Shown: one piece after another, positions 41,782-51,496 of the stretch | Numbering within the stretch: position 1 is the stretch's first letter | Layout: each line of letters begins with the position of its first letter | From: Ilumatobacteraceae bacterium | GTDB lineage: Bacteria > Actinomycetota > Acidimicrobiia > Acidimicrobiales > Ilumatobacteraceae | Reading direction: 5' to 3' | Length of the DNA stretch: 64,000 nucleotides | NCBI GenBank assembly: GCA_021299715.1 | Contig: JAJTEL010000002.1 | Coordinates: 1-64,000, forward strand | Notes under the pieces: model-generated | What the model was told of the DNA's origin: nothing | What the model saw: only the letters and a program-made list of their open reading frames with translations | Databases searched by the model: none | Position numbers and translations under genes: made by a program

Positions 41782-42681
41782 ATGTTCTTGTCTCGTGTGC
41801 GCACCGTGGTTGCAGTTGCTGGCGTTGCCGCTCTGCTTGGCGCGTGTACCGGGTCTGGCAGATCTGGCCTTACCGAGTTGCAGTACGTGGGCCGAATCCC
41901 AGGAATTAATTCTGCGGGTGGCTCGGTTGTTGTCGACGGTGTTCGCGCAAACTTGTCGTCGTTAGAAGGAACAAGTCTTGGTTCGGTGGCTGCTGGAAAC
42001 AGGCTTCTTGTCATCGGCGACTCCATCCTGGCGGGGACAGCAAGTAGGTATGGCGGTGCATTGTGTTCTGCTGTGGTGCCGTTGGGGTGGCGCGTAGCAG
42101 TAGAGGCCGAAGCGGGCCAGTTGGTGGGTTTTGGTCGCACCGTGTTGCGCGACCGCATCTATGAAGGGTGGGATGCCGCAGTTGTGTTCTTGGGAACCAA
42201 CTACGGCGGAAGCAAAGAGAACTATGAACGTGATCTCACTCGCATTGTGGAATCTCTTGCACCGCGTCCAACCTTGCTTCTTACTGCCACATTGTTCCGT
42301 GACTCAATGCAGCAAGTAAACGAAGTAATTCGAGTTGTTGCATCGCGTAATACTCACGTGTCGGTCTTGGACTGGGGAACTGCATCGGTGCAACCAGGTT
42401 TGTTGAATAAAGATCGCGTGCACCCCACAAACGCTGGTCGTGCGGTGCTGGTGTCGTCTATTGCAGCCGCTTTGGGTACTGCACCTGAAACACCTGGTGC
42501 ATGTTTGCCCGCAAAGTTCACCGACGATTCGCTAGTGGAAGACAATGTCATGCCGGCCACCACCTTGCCTGGTGACACCATTCCGTACGGAACGACACCA
42601 CCTGTTGCCACAACACTGCCCGTTGTTGCATCGACAACAACAACGTTGGTTAGTGCAACCACCACAACGGTTCGTCAGTAA
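41782..42681 (+). CDS. SGNH-hydrolase-fold lipoprotein
   Basis: A 299-residue exported lipoprotein. The signal peptide ends in the lipobox L-L-G-A-C, with Cys22 as the lipidated residue. The SGNH core is recognisable: block I G-D-S (79-81), block II Gly in A-G-Q-L-V-G, block III G-T-N (138-140) and block V D-R-V-H-P-T with Asp211 and His214. Such proteins deacylate or acylate cell-surface glycans or lipids. The last 50 residues are Thr/Pro-rich (T-T-T-T and T-T-L-P repeats), like a wall-spanning or O-glycosylated stalk. The next gene starts within its stop (TAATG), coupling it to an ABC-F protein. Confidence 0.85.
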   Translation: MFLSRVRTVVAVAGVAALLGACTGSGRSGLTELQYVGRIPGINSAGGSVVVDGVRANLSSLEGTSLGSVAAGNRLLVIGDSILAGTASRYGGALCSAVVPLGWRVAVEAEAGQLVGFGRTVLRDRIYEGWDAAVVFLGTNYGGSKENYERDLTRIVESLAPRPTLLLTATLFRDSMQQVNEVIRVVASRNTHVSVLDWGTASVQPGLLNKDRVHPTNAGRAVLVSSIAAALGTAPETPGACLPAKFTDDSLVEDNVMPATTLPGDTIPYGTTPPVATTLPVVASTTTTLVSATTTTVRQ

Positions 42682-44297
42682 TGCTGCAGGTGCACAACCT
42701 CACCGTTGAGGTGGGTGGCCGAAATGTGGTGGAAGGCGCAACGTTCACCATCATGGCGCGCGACAAAGTGGGCATTGTGGGGCGCAACGGTGCTGGCAAA
42801 ACGTCCATGTTCAAAGTCTTGGGTGGAGACAACGAACCCGCTGGTGGCAAAGTAACGCGCAGCGGTGCCTATGGCTATTTGTCTCAAGACCCACGCACCA
42901 CTCAAGAGGCCGAGAGGCGTTCGGCAATTTCACACATTCTGAGCGGGCGCAGTATTGACGAAGATCTGGAACGACTTGAGAAATTGCGCGTTGCAATGGA
43001 AGAAAATGCGGACGAACGCAACGTGTCGCGCTTCATCAAGGCAGAAGACGCCTTCAACCTAAAGGGCGGGTACTCGGCAGAGAGCGAAGCCCGCAGTATT
43101 GCGGCAGGTCTTGGGTTGAAAGCAGATCGATTGGATTTATCTCTTGGTGTGTTGTCGGGTGGCGAGCGACGCCGAGTAGAACTTGCGCGCATTTTGTTTG
43201 CGGGTAGCGACATGTTGTTGTTAGATGAACCAACAAACCACTTGGACGTTGATGCAAAGACGTGGCTTCTGAATTTCTTGCGCAACTACAAGGGCGCGTT
43301 GTTGGTTATTAGCCACGACCTTGAATTGCTAGACGAAGCAATTACTCGTGTGTTGCATCTTGACCGTCCGAATGAAGACGACATTGGCACGGTGTATGAA
43401 TATCGCGGTACATATAGCCAGTACAAGCGTTCGCGTGCAGAGGACGAAGCGCGCGCCGAAAAGAAAGCAATGATGCAGGCCAAAGAAGTTGCGCGCTTGC
43501 AAGAAGTGGTGGACAGATTTGGTGCGAAGGCAACAAAAGCGACAATGGCACACAGCATTGAGAAGCGAATTGCGCGCATTGAATCTGAATCCACAGGCGT
43601 GCGAAAGAAAGATCGTGTTCTTACGGTGAAGTTTCCCGACCCGCCGCAGAGTGGCGTCACTGTGGTGACAACGCGTGGCCTCAGTAAGGGATACGGCGGC
43701 CCACCTGTGTTTGAAGATGTGTCGTTCGATTTAGGTCGTGGCGAACGATTGCTGGTGCTTGGTTTGAATGGCGCTGGAAAGACTTCGCTGTTACGCATTC
43801 TTGCGGGGGCAACGCCGGCCAACATTGGCGATTTTGAGTGGGGATACCAAGTCAGCGTTGGGTATTTTGCTCAAGAACACGACACGCTTGATCCGCATCA
43901 GTCGTTGTTGTGGCACATGCGACGAGAATTACCCGTTGGATCACCGCTCACCGAGACACAACTTCGCGCACTGTTGGGAATGTTCGGGTTGCAAGGCGAG
44001 AAGGTCTTTCAAGAGTCCGGTTCGCTCTCTGGTGGAGAGAAGACCAAGCTTGCATTGGCCATGTTGATGGTGGGGCGCAACAACGTGCTGTTGTTAGACG
44101 AACCCACGAACAACTTGGACCCACAGAGTCGCGAGGCGGTGGCGGGCGCATTAGAGAACTGGAAGGGTTCCATCATTATGGTGAGCCACGACGAAGAGTT
44201 CGTGCAGCGTTTGAATCCCACGAAAGTCATTCTTATGCCAGACGGTCAAGTTGATTACTTCAGTCCTGAATGGTTGGAACTGGTCAGCCTCTCCTAG
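42681..44297 (+). CDS. ABC-F family ATPase (ribosome-associated type)
   Basis: A 538-residue protein with two ATPase domains and no membrane span. Domain 1: G-R-N-G-A-G-K-T-S, L-S-G-G-E-R-R-R, L-L-D-E-P-T-N-H-L-D. Domain 2: G-L-N-G-A-G-K-T-S, L-S-G-G-E-K-T-K, L-L-D-E-P-T-N-N-L-D. The charged linker between them (about 245-305) is the P-site tRNA interaction motif region of ABC-F factors. Both catalytic Glu are present. Such proteins act on stalled ribosomes or give ribosome-protection antibiotic resistance; which applies is unknown. It overlaps the lipoprotein stop. Confidence 0.92.
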   Translation: MLQVHNLTVEVGGRNVVEGATFTIMARDKVGIVGRNGAGKTSMFKVLGGDNEPAGGKVTRSGAYGYLSQDPRTTQEAERRSAISHILSGRSIDEDLERLEKLRVAMEENADERNVSRFIKAEDAFNLKGGYSAESEARSIAAGLGLKADRLDLSLGVLSGGERRRVELARILFAGSDMLLLDEPTNHLDVDAKTWLLNFLRNYKGALLVISHDLELLDEAITRVLHLDRPNEDDIGTVYEYRGTYSQYKRSRAEDEARAEKKAMMQAKEVARLQEVVDRFGAKATKATMAHSIEKRIARIESESTGVRKKDRVLTVKFPDPPQSGVTVVTTRGLSKGYGGPPVFEDVSFDLGRGERLLVLGLNGAGKTSLLRILAGATPANIGDFEWGYQVSVGYFAQEHDTLDPHQSLLWHMRRELPVGSPLTETQLRALLGMFGLQGEKVFQESGSLSGGEKTKLALAMLMVGRNNVLLLDEPTNNLDPQSREAVAGALENWKGSIIMVSHDEEFVQRLNPTKVILMPDGQVDYFSPEWLELVSLS

Positions 44298-44313
44298 AGA
44301 GGGTTGCCCCTGA

Positions 44314-44319
44314 TACCGT
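44314..44319 (+). promoter_or_regulatory. -10 box, leaderless type, for the LLM gene
   Basis: TACCGT lies 8 nt before the ATG at 44328 and supports this start over the TTG at 44304. Confidence 0.45.
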
Positions 44320-44327
44320 CTCTTGCC

Positions 44328-45233
44328 ATGAGATATGGCATTTTTGGCGGAGCAGTAAACGACGGAACAGTGGACGATGTGGTCGCTGAAGCAAGGTCGG
44401 CAGAACAAGATGGTTTCGCGAGCTATTGGGCTCCGAATATCTTCGGACACGATGCGCTCACCAGCTTGGCAATCGTTGGTCGAGAAGTGCCACGTCTTGA
44501 ATTAGGCACCTCGGTTGTACCCACCTACCCGCGTCACCCACATGCCATTGCTCAGCAGTGCCACACAGTGGCTGCAGCGTCTGGCAATCGCCTCACGCTT
44601 GGAATTGGCCTTAGCCACAAGATTGTTATTGAGAACATGCTCGGTATGTCGTACGACAAGCCAGTGCGTCACTTGAAGGAATACCTGAGCGTTCTCATGC
44701 CGTTGTCGCGCAACGAACCCGCCAACTTCGATGGTGAGACATACAAAGTGCACGGCGGAATCGCCGCAAAGGGATCCAACGGTTTCGGTGTAGTTGTGGC
44801 GGCACTTGGGGAACAGATGTTGCGAGTCACCGCAGCAATGGCCGACGGAACACTTACGTGGTGTACTGGCCCCGCAACATTGTCGTCGCACACCATTCCC
44901 ACCATTAATCGTGCCGCTGACGAGTTTGGTCGTCCGGCGCCACGTGTGATTGCGGCGTTGCCCGTGTGTGTCACGCAGGACAAAGAAGCAGCTGCTGCTC
45001 GTGCGGCAAAAGTGTTCGCGGTGTATGGCACTTTGCCCAGTTATCGCGCCATGTTGGACAAAGAGGGCGCTGCAGGTCCAGCAGACATTGCCATCACTGG
45101 TTCAGTTGCGGAAGTGCAAGACCGCGTAGCGGCATTGGCCGACATTGGTGTCACAGACTTTGCTGCTGTTGAATTCGGTGCAACTCCCGACGAGATTGCC
45201 GAAACCCGCGCAGCAATCAAGGCGCTTCTTTAA
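44328..45233 (+). CDS. LLM-class F420-dependent oxidoreductase
   Basis: A 301-residue luciferase-like barrel starting M-R-Y-G-I-F-G-G-A. Blocks are D-G-F-A-S-Y-W-A-P-N-I-F-G-H-D-A, L-E-L-G-T-S-V-V-P-T-Y-P-R-H-P, L-T-L-G-I-G-L-S-H and A-L-G-E-Q-M-L-R-V-T-A-A-M-A-D-G-T. The last two match the F420-dependent TIGR03564-like subgroup of Actinobacteria. Substrate unknown. Its TAA stop shares its last base with the ATG of the OYE gene, so the two oxidoreductases are co-translated. Confidence 0.9.
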   Translation: MRYGIFGGAVNDGTVDDVVAEARSAEQDGFASYWAPNIFGHDALTSLAIVGREVPRLELGTSVVPTYPRHPHAIAQQCHTVAAASGNRLTLGIGLSHKIVIENMLGMSYDKPVRHLKEYLSVLMPLSRNEPANFDGETYKVHGGIAAKGSNGFGVVVAALGEQMLRVTAAMADGTLTWCTGPATLSSHTIPTINRAADEFGRPAPRVIAALPVCVTQDKEAAAARAAKVFAVYGTLPSYRAMLDKEGAAGPADIAITGSVAEVQDRVAALADIGVTDFAAVEFGATPDEIAETRAAIKALL

Positions 45234-46309
45234 TGAGTTCATTGTTCGACCAGGTGTCGTTTTCGCACGGCCCTGGAATGAAGAACAGATTTATGTTGGC
45301 GCCGCTGACCAACCAGCAAAGTCACGCAGACGGAACATTGTCTGATGACGAATATCGCTGGCTCACCATGCGTGCCGAAGGCGGTTTCGGCCTCACAATG
45401 ACCTGTGCGTCGCACGTTCAAGCAGTGGGTCAAGGATTCGCTGGCCAACTTGGTTGCTTTAGCGACGTGCATCTTGATGGCCTCACGCGTTTGGCGGCGC
45501 GTATTCATGCCAATAACTCAGTGGCCATCGTTCAATTGCATCATGCGGGTCGTCGCTCACCCAAGGACCTCATCGGTGGTCAACCATTGAGTGCCGGTGA
45601 CGACGAAAAGATGGGCGCGCGCGCCATGTCCACTGCTGAAGTGGAAGAAATAATCCAAGCATTTGTTGATGCGGCCGTCCGCATAGAAAAAGCTGGCTTT
45701 GACGGAGTAGAGCTACATGGTGCTCACGACTATCTCATTTGTCAGTTCTTGAACGAAGATCTCAATCAACGAAGCGATCAATACGGCGGGTCATTTGAGA
45801 ACCGTCAGCGCGTTCTGTTCTCAATTATCGAAGGTATTCGTGCAGCAAGTGGAAGTGATTTCCATCTCGGTGTCCGTTTGTCACCAGAGCGATTCGGAAT
45901 GAAAACCTCAGAAATTGTTGAGGTGTACAAGAGACTTGTTGCGGAGCACAACGTGGACATGATTGACATGTCTTTATGGGATGTCTTCAAGACAGGCGCC
46001 GACGAAGAGTTCGCCGAGCAGCGTCTCATTGATGTGTTTGCAAACCTCGAGCGCGGTAATGTTCGGCTAGCCGTGGCCGGCAAGTTGTACACGGCTGACG
46101 ACATGGCGAAAGCAATCGACTCTGGCGCCGACATGGTTGCCGTTGGGCGTGCAGCAATCACTAACCACGATTTTCCACTGCAAACCCAGAAGAACCCGCA
46201 CTTTGCAATGCGAGAACTTCCCGTTCCCCGTGCCACTTTGCGTGACGAGGGTTTGAGCGACCTCTTTATTGGTTACATGGGTAACTGGCCAGGTTTCGCT
46301 GGCGAATAG
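45233..46309 (+). CDS. NADH:flavin oxidoreductase, old yellow enzyme family
   Basis: A 358-residue FMN TIM barrel. Family features are N-R-F-M-L-A-P-L-T, I-V-Q-L-H-H-A-G-R, the G-V-E-L-H-G-A-H-D-Y-L-I-C-Q-F-L segment with its His pair near the flavin, and N-Q-R-S-D-Q-Y-G-G-S-F-E-N-R. It reduces activated C=C bonds with NAD(P)H. It lacks the iron-sulfur and second flavin domains of 2,4-dienoyl-CoA reductase, so it is the short type. Co-translated with the LLM gene. Confidence 0.9.
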   Translation: MSSLFDQVSFSHGPGMKNRFMLAPLTNQQSHADGTLSDDEYRWLTMRAEGGFGLTMTCASHVQAVGQGFAGQLGCFSDVHLDGLTRLAARIHANNSVAIVQLHHAGRRSPKDLIGGQPLSAGDDEKMGARAMSTAEVEEIIQAFVDAAVRIEKAGFDGVELHGAHDYLICQFLNEDLNQRSDQYGGSFENRQRVLFSIIEGIRAASGSDFHLGVRLSPERFGMKTSEIVEVYKRLVAEHNVDMIDMSLWDVFKTGADEEFAEQRLIDVFANLERGNVRLAVAGKLYTADDMAKAIDSGADMVAVGRAAITNHDFPLQTQKNPHFAMRELPVPRATLRDEGLSDLFIGYMGNWPGFAGE

Positions 46310-46312
46310 TCT
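46307..46312 (+). promoter_or_regulatory. -10 box overlapping the OYE stop codon
   Basis: TAGTCT begins with the TAG stop of the OYE gene and lies 8 nt before the ATG at 46321. Confidence 0.4.
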
Positions 46313-46320
46313 GACAAGCA

Positions 46321-47325
46321 ATGTCAGACATCAAGATCATTCAACTCACACATCCCACAGCCGAGCAACTTGCGGCAGCAATTGCAGAGTTTGAGGGTAC
46401 GTGTGGTGGTCGTCGCTTGCATCCCGCGGCGGTGCGTGGTCTGTCGCACATTGATGAACGCCTTGCAGCAGAGCCTTTTCCAAAAGTTGAGTCCCATGGT
46501 TCGTATGTGTTTGGAGCACTTGCGACGCCGACAGATATCAGCGATGCAAAGAGCGAATATTTCAATATTCATTTCGTAGTGAATGACATTGCGGCTATCA
46601 CCGTCTTATGGGGCCCTCCAGATGCTCCTAAAGACCGGCTGGAAGATATCCGACGCCGTATCGCCCGTGAGTTTTCCGACAACTTTCCAGAGAATGCACC
46701 AGGCGACGTTGTTGTTCAAATTGCTGAAGTGGTAATTGAAGATCTTGAGAATGTCTTATGGGAGATGCGAAAGAAGGTGACTGATGAACTTCAAGAACTT
46801 GAGACAGAGTTGTTTGAAGACTCCACCAACATCAACAGCATCAACACCACAGAGAAGCATCGGTCAGCCTCTTTACTGAAGTCTGAGATTCTCTCTATGA
46901 AGACAACGGTGGAAGAAACTAAGAATACTTTTTCGTCAATTGTTCGTGGTGAAGTAAAACTAGGCACGACAGCAGATGGCCGTGCGTATCCACCATTTAC
47001 GGAGAGCCAACAAGTGTGGTTTAACGATCTCTTGATGAGGGCAAGAAGTATTAAAGCCCAGCGCGCAGATCTGGAAGCTGAAATTCGTCTCGTGTACGAC
47101 CGACTGGAAAGTCTTGAAACTCAGCGTCAAACAATTGCACAAATGCGAATTGGTGCGGTGGCGAGCATTTTGCTGTTGCCCGCATTAATCGTGGGATTCT
47201 TCGGGCAGAACTTCAACAAGACTCCGTGGGAAGACTTTGATTACGCATGGCAAGTTAACGCAAGCGCTCTTGCTGTAATTGCAGTCGTGCAGTTTGTTTA
47301 TTTCAAGCGAAAGAAGTGGCTGTAG
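46321..47325 (+). CDS. CorA-family ion transporter with GQN in place of GMN
   Basis: A 334-residue protein with the CorA layout: a soluble N-terminal alpha/beta domain (about 1-145), a long helical stalk (about 145-275), TM1 (279-296), a short loop and TM2 (about 311-328) followed by a basic tail (K-R-K-K-W-L). TM1 ends in F-F-G-Q-N-F, where the family selectivity signature is G-M-N (295-297). The loop contains W-E-D-F-D instead of the usual M-P-E. These changes sit at the pore entrance, so ion specificity may differ from magnesium. It would act as a homopentamer in the membrane. Confidence 0.82.
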   Translation: MSDIKIIQLTHPTAEQLAAAIAEFEGTCGGRRLHPAAVRGLSHIDERLAAEPFPKVESHGSYVFGALATPTDISDAKSEYFNIHFVVNDIAAITVLWGPPDAPKDRLEDIRRRIAREFSDNFPENAPGDVVVQIAEVVIEDLENVLWEMRKKVTDELQELETELFEDSTNINSINTTEKHRSASLLKSEILSMKTTVEETKNTFSSIVRGEVKLGTTADGRAYPPFTESQQVWFNDLLMRARSIKAQRADLEAEIRLVYDRLESLETQRQTIAQMRIGAVASILLLPALIVGFFGQNFNKTPWEDFDYAWQVNASALAVIAVVQFVYFKRKKWL

Positions 47326-47328
47326 CGG

Positions 47329-48969
47329 CTAGTGCAGGTGCACTGGTGTTCCGGTGCCGCCAACTTGATCAAAGAAGTCATTGCCCTTGTCGTCAACAAC
47401 GATGAATGCGGGGAAGTCCTGCACTTCAATTTTCCACACTGCTTCCATGCCGAGTTCTGCGTATTCAAGAACTTCCACTTTGGTGATGCAGTCTTGAGCC
47501 AAACGTGCGGCAGGACCACCAATAGAACCAAGGTAGAAACCACCGTAGGTGTTGCACGCTTCGGTGACTTGGCGTGAGCGGTTGCCCTTTGCAAGCATCA
47601 CAAACGAGCCGCCAGCAGCCTGGAAGTCGGATACGTAGCTGTCCATGCGGCCTGCTGTTGTTGGACCGAATGAACCAGAGGCCATTCCGTCGGGAGTCTT
47701 TGCAGGACCTGCGTAATACACGCAGTGATCTTTCATGTATTGCGGAAGGCCCTGACCAGAGTCGAGGCGTTCTTTCAGTTTTGCGTGTGCAATGTCGCGC
47801 GCAACCACCATGGGGCCAGTCAGCATGACGCGAGTCTTCACAGGGTATTTACTGAGAGTTGCGCGAATTTGGTCCATTGGTTGAGTGAGGTCAATCTGCA
47901 CTACTTCATCGCTGAGTTCTTCATGCGTGACTTCGGGAAGGAAACGTGCAGGATCTGTTTCCAACGCTTCAATGAACAGGCCATCTTTGGTGATCTTGCC
48001 GAGCGCTTGACGGTCTGCGCTGCATGACACGGCAAACGCAACGGGGCAACTTGCACCGTGACGCGGTAGGCGAATTACTCGGACATCGTGGCAGAAATAC
48101 TTTCCGCCAAACTGTGCGCCAATTCCGGTTTGTTGTGACAATTTCAGAATCTTGGCTTCGAGTTCAATGTCACGGAAACCATTTCCTAAGTCACTTCCTT
48201 GGGTGGGAAGCGAGTCGAGGTAACGAGCACTTGCTAACTTCGCAGTTTCTACTGCTTGTTCAGCAGATGTTCCACCAATGACGATGGCAAGGTGATACGG
48301 CGGACATGCAGCTGTGCCAAGAGTGATCATCTTTTCGAAGACCCATGGCAACAGGGTCTTTTCATTCAGCAGAGCTTTGGATTCTTGGAAGAGGTAGCTC
48401 TTGTTGGCTGAGCCGCCACCTTTGGCCATAAACAAGAATTTGTAAGAGTCTCCGTCTACAGCAGAGATTTTAATTTCTGCTGGCAGGTTGTTGCCTGTGT
48501 TCTTTTCGTCATACATATTTAACGGAGCCATTTGGCTATAACGAAGGTTGCTGGTGAGGTACGTGTTGTACACGCCGCGCGCAATTGCTTCTTCGTCGTT
48601 GCCGCCAGTCATTACAAACTGACCCTTCTTGCCCTTCACAATGGCCGTACCCGTGTCTTGACACATGGGCAAAACGCCACCTGCTGCAATGCTCGCGTTC
48701 TTTAAAAGGTCAAGTGCAACGAATCTGTCATTGGCGCTTGCTTCGGGGTCCTCCAAAATGTTGGCCAGTTGCTGAAGGTGACCGCTACGCAACAGATGCG
48801 CAATGTCCCGCATTGCAGTTTGTGTGAGAAGAGTGAGGGCTTCGGGCTCCACCTTCAAAAATGTGCCAAGTGGTGTCTCCACTTGGGAGACGCCTTCGGT
48901 GCTGACCAATCGATATTCAGTGGTGTCCGCGCCGAGGGGGAGAATCTCTGTGAATGCAAAATCTGGCAT
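47329..48969 (-). CDS. fumA: Class I (iron-sulfur) fumarate hydratase
   Basis: A 546-residue class I fumarase converting fumarate to malate in the TCA cycle. The 4Fe-4S ligands are Cys103 (P-M-C-Q-D-T-G-T), Cys222 (A-A-C-P-P-Y-H-L) and Cys316 (V-S-C-S-A-D-R-Q). Their spacing of 119 and 94 residues equals that of the structurally known Leishmania enzyme. The C-terminal half ends with K-G-N-R-S-R-Q-V and G-S-I-G-G-P-A-A. Class I enzymes are oxygen-sensitive; many aerobic Actinobacteria use class II FumC, so this choice is notable. Leaderless-type TAGCCT lies 6 nt upstream of the ATG. Confidence 0.95.
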   Translation of the reverse strand: MPDFAFTEILPLGADTTEYRLVSTEGVSQVETPLGTFLKVEPEALTLLTQTAMRDIAHLLRSGHLQQLANILEDPEASANDRFVALDLLKNASIAAGGVLPMCQDTGTAIVKGKKGQFVMTGGNDEEAIARGVYNTYLTSNLRYSQMAPLNMYDEKNTGNNLPAEIKISAVDGDSYKFLFMAKGGGSANKSYLFQESKALLNEKTLLPWVFEKMITLGTAACPPYHLAIVIGGTSAEQAVETAKLASARYLDSLPTQGSDLGNGFRDIELEAKILKLSQQTGIGAQFGGKYFCHDVRVIRLPRHGASCPVAFAVSCSADRQALGKITKDGLFIEALETDPARFLPEVTHEELSDEVVQIDLTQPMDQIRATLSKYPVKTRVMLTGPMVVARDIAHAKLKERLDSGQGLPQYMKDHCVYYAGPAKTPDGMASGSFGPTTAGRMDSYVSDFQAAGGSFVMLAKGNRSRQVTEACNTYGGFYLGSIGGPAARLAQDCITKVEVLEYAELGMEAVWKIEVQDFPAFIVVDDKGNDFFDQVGGTGTPVHLH

Positions 48970-48975
48970 ACCGCA

Positions 48976-48981
48976 AGGCTA
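48976..48981 (-). promoter_or_regulatory. -10 box, leaderless type, for fumarase
   Basis: TAGCCT on the minus strand ends 6 nt before the ATG at 48969. Confidence 0.5.
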
Positions 48982-49003
48982 TGTCGGTATGCGTCGTGAC
49001 GCC

Positions 49004-51496
49004 CTATGCGCTGGGGTCAATGGGCCATTTGTGCTTTGGATAACGGCCCGCCATGTCTTTGCGCACGTCGGCCCACGACCCAGTCCAGAAAGCAGGTAGA
49101 TCGGCGGTGATTTGAATGGGGCGGTCGGCGGGCGAGAGCAACTGAATTCGTAACGGAACCTTCCCGTTCAGCACGGTGGGGTGCGTGGTGGCTCCGAAGA
49201 GGTGCTGGACACGCACCGCAATGGTGGGTGCAGTGGCATCGGCGTAGTTAATGGGTACGGGTTTGCCATGAGGAGGCGTGAACATTGCCGGTGCCAGCGA
49301 GTCAAGCGACGTGCTCTTGTCCCATCCAAGATTCGACTGCAGAACCATTGTGAGATCAATTGCTGCGAGATCTTTGCGTCCGGTGGCACCAACAAGAAAT
49401 GGTCGCAACCACTCATCAACTGTGGCAAGTAGATGTTGTTGAGATGTGTCTGGCCACTCGTCTCCCAGGTGGTGACGAAGAAACGCGATGCGATGACGGA
49501 ACTCGCTTGCTGCACCGCCGGAAAACACTTTCATGCCGGTTGCTTTCACTCGCTCAATGAGAGCTTCGGTGGTGTCGTCACCCGGAATTGGTTCTAGGTC
49601 GCGTTCGTCAATGCGAATGCTGCCCACTTTTCGTACTACTCGTTGCACCAAATCATCTTTTGATTTATCCCACAGCAAGTACGACTCCACTTGGACATCA
49701 TCACCAAGTACCGGGGCAATGAGTTCAAGATCTACGGCAGCGGCGCGACGCAGGCGTGAACCTCCACGACGCGAATCCACGTCGGCAGCAACAATGAATG
49801 CTTCGCGTGCAATGGCGTCTTTGTTGTCGCAACTCACCGCACCACCTTCACGTATCACAAATTGCCCTGCAGATGATCGGCGCATCGCAAGACGGTCGGG
49901 ATATGCGGACAACGCAATTGCTCCACACAATGTGTCCACCATGTCGGCGGTGACGTATGCGTCGGAGCTAATTCCGCTTCGGCGTGCGATGTCTTTTGCT
50001 GCGTCGCGCACTCGGTGCAGTGCGCCCTTGTCTGCGAGATCGTGGCGTTCTAGGTCCAGCACCAGTCGTACGCGAAGTGCGAGGTCGGCGGGCAATGTGT
50101 CGGGACGGCCTCGCAAAATGTCGCGTTCTTCCAACAGTGCCGCCAATACACACGCAATCCAGCCTTGAGCAGGCGAGTCCGCATTACGAGCGACCATTGC
50201 CCCCAAACGTGGATGCAATGGCAGACCCAGCACCGTGCGACCAAGTGCTGTTACTGCGCCTGAGAGATCTACGAGATGAAGCATGTGCAGAGTGTCTGTT
50301 GCCATGGCTAACGTGCGCGGTGGCGGAGCATCGAGAAACATCAGTTGATCGACAGGTGTTCCCCACGAAGCAATATCAAGCGCGAGCGAACACAGGTCTG
50401 CTTGAGTGATTTCTGCAGGAAGGTGTGCAAGGCGAGTGGAGTCTTCAATGCGACTCCACAATCGATACGCCACACCCTCACGAATTCGACCCGCTCGGCC
50501 ACTGCGTTGATCGGCCGATGCGCGGGACGATGTAACGGTGACGAGTTCTGTGAGGCCAGTGCGCGTGTCTAGCCGTGGTGTGCGCGCCAGACCAGCATCA
50601 ATCACGATGTGTATGCCTTCAACGGTAAGAGATGTTTCGGCAATATCTGTGGACAACACCACGCGCCGTCGACCTTCTGTGCTGGCGTTGAGGGCTGCAT
50701 CTTGTTCGGCAAAAGGCAGAGCCCCCGCAAGACGCACAACATCAACAGTTGCAGGCACACGTTCTTTCAGGAGTGTTTGAGCTCGATTGATCTCGCCAAT
50801 GCCTGGAAGGAAAACAAGGATGTCGCCATTGTCGTTCTTCAGTGCGTGAAGAACTGCATCGGTGATTGCGTTTTCTAATCTGTCGTCGCGTTGTCGTGGT
50901 AAGTAGCGGACATCGACAGGAAAGATTCGACCGTCAGATGTAATGACCGGAGCTGGGCCATCAACGTCTGCAAGTACATCGGCAAACTTCTCTGCCTGCG
51001 CGGTTGCGGACATAGCCAGTATTCGCACGTCACTGTCGAATGTCTTTCGTGCATCAAGCAGAAATGCAAGGCCAAGGTCGGTCGGCAGGTTTCGCTCGTG
51101 CACTTCGTCGAAGATGACTAATGCAGTTCCATCGAGTGTTGGGTCGTTTTGTAGGCGGCGCGTCAAGATTCCTTCTGTGAGAACCACAATGCGTGTGCTT
51201 GCACCAATCTTGCGTTCATCCCGTGTCTGGTAGCCAACAGTGTCGCCCACTTTCTCGCCCAGCAGTGATGCCATGCGTTGTGCCGCAGCTCGTGCAGCTA
51301 GGCGCCGCGGTTCCAACATGACTATGCGACGGTTATTCACCCACGATTCATGAAGTAGGCGCAGTGGAACCAGAGTTGTTTTGCCAGCACCCGGTGGTGC
51401 AACAAGAACAGCGTTGTGACGAGACTGAAACGCATCGCGCAATGGCGCAATGGCCTCCTCTACGGGTAGACCCGAGAAGGGAAGCGGGTTAGACAA
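49004..51496 (-). CDS. hrpB: ATP-dependent DEAH-box helicase HrpB
   Basis: An 830-residue DExH helicase. Walker A A-P-P-G-A-G-K-T-T is near residue 38, the DEVH box (I-F-D-E-V-H-E-R) near 130, motif III S-A-T-A, motif VI Q-R-S-G-R-A-G-R, then a helicase-associated region and the HrpB C-terminal domain (W-x-D-V-R-K-D-M-A-G-R-Y-P-K-H-x-W-P). The end P-K-H-K-W-P is a family hallmark. Function is probably in RNA metabolism; HrpB is poorly characterised. Its start overlaps the upstream thioredoxin-like gene by 8 nt, so the two are likely co-translated. Confidence 0.95.
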   Translation of the reverse strand: MSNPLPFSGLPVEEAIAPLRDAFQSRHNAVLVAPPGAGKTTLVPLRLLHESWVNNRRIVMLEPRRLAARAAAQRMASLLGEKVGDTVGYQTRDERKIGASTRIVVLTEGILTRRLQNDPTLDGTALVIFDEVHERNLPTDLGLAFLLDARKTFDSDVRILAMSATAQAEKFADVLADVDGPAPVITSDGRIFPVDVRYLPRQRDDRLENAITDAVLHALKNDNGDILVFLPGIGEINRAQTLLKERVPATVDVVRLAGALPFAEQDAALNASTEGRRRVVLSTDIAETSLTVEGIHIVIDAGLARTPRLDTRTGLTELVTVTSSRASADQRSGRAGRIREGVAYRLWSRIEDSTRLAHLPAEITQADLCSLALDIASWGTPVDQLMFLDAPPPRTLAMATDTLHMLHLVDLSGAVTALGRTVLGLPLHPRLGAMVARNADSPAQGWIACVLAALLEERDILRGRPDTLPADLALRVRLVLDLERHDLADKGALHRVRDAAKDIARRSGISSDAYVTADMVDTLCGAIALSAYPDRLAMRRSSAGQFVIREGGAVSCDNKDAIAREAFIVAADVDSRRGGSRLRRAAAVDLELIAPVLGDDVQVESYLLWDKSKDDLVQRVVRKVGSIRIDERDLEPIPGDDTTEALIERVKATGMKVFSGGAASEFRHRIAFLRHHLGDEWPDTSQQHLLATVDEWLRPFLVGATGRKDLAAIDLTMVLQSNLGWDKSTSLDSLAPAMFTPPHGKPVPINYADATAPTIAVRVQHLFGATTHPTVLNGKVPLRIQLLSPADRPIQITADLPAFWTGSWADVRKDMAGRYPKHKWPIDPSA

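Noticed and set aside
49533-50168. 211-codon plus-strand open frame inside hrpB
   Set aside because: Ser/Arg-rich shadow of a well-conserved helicase.
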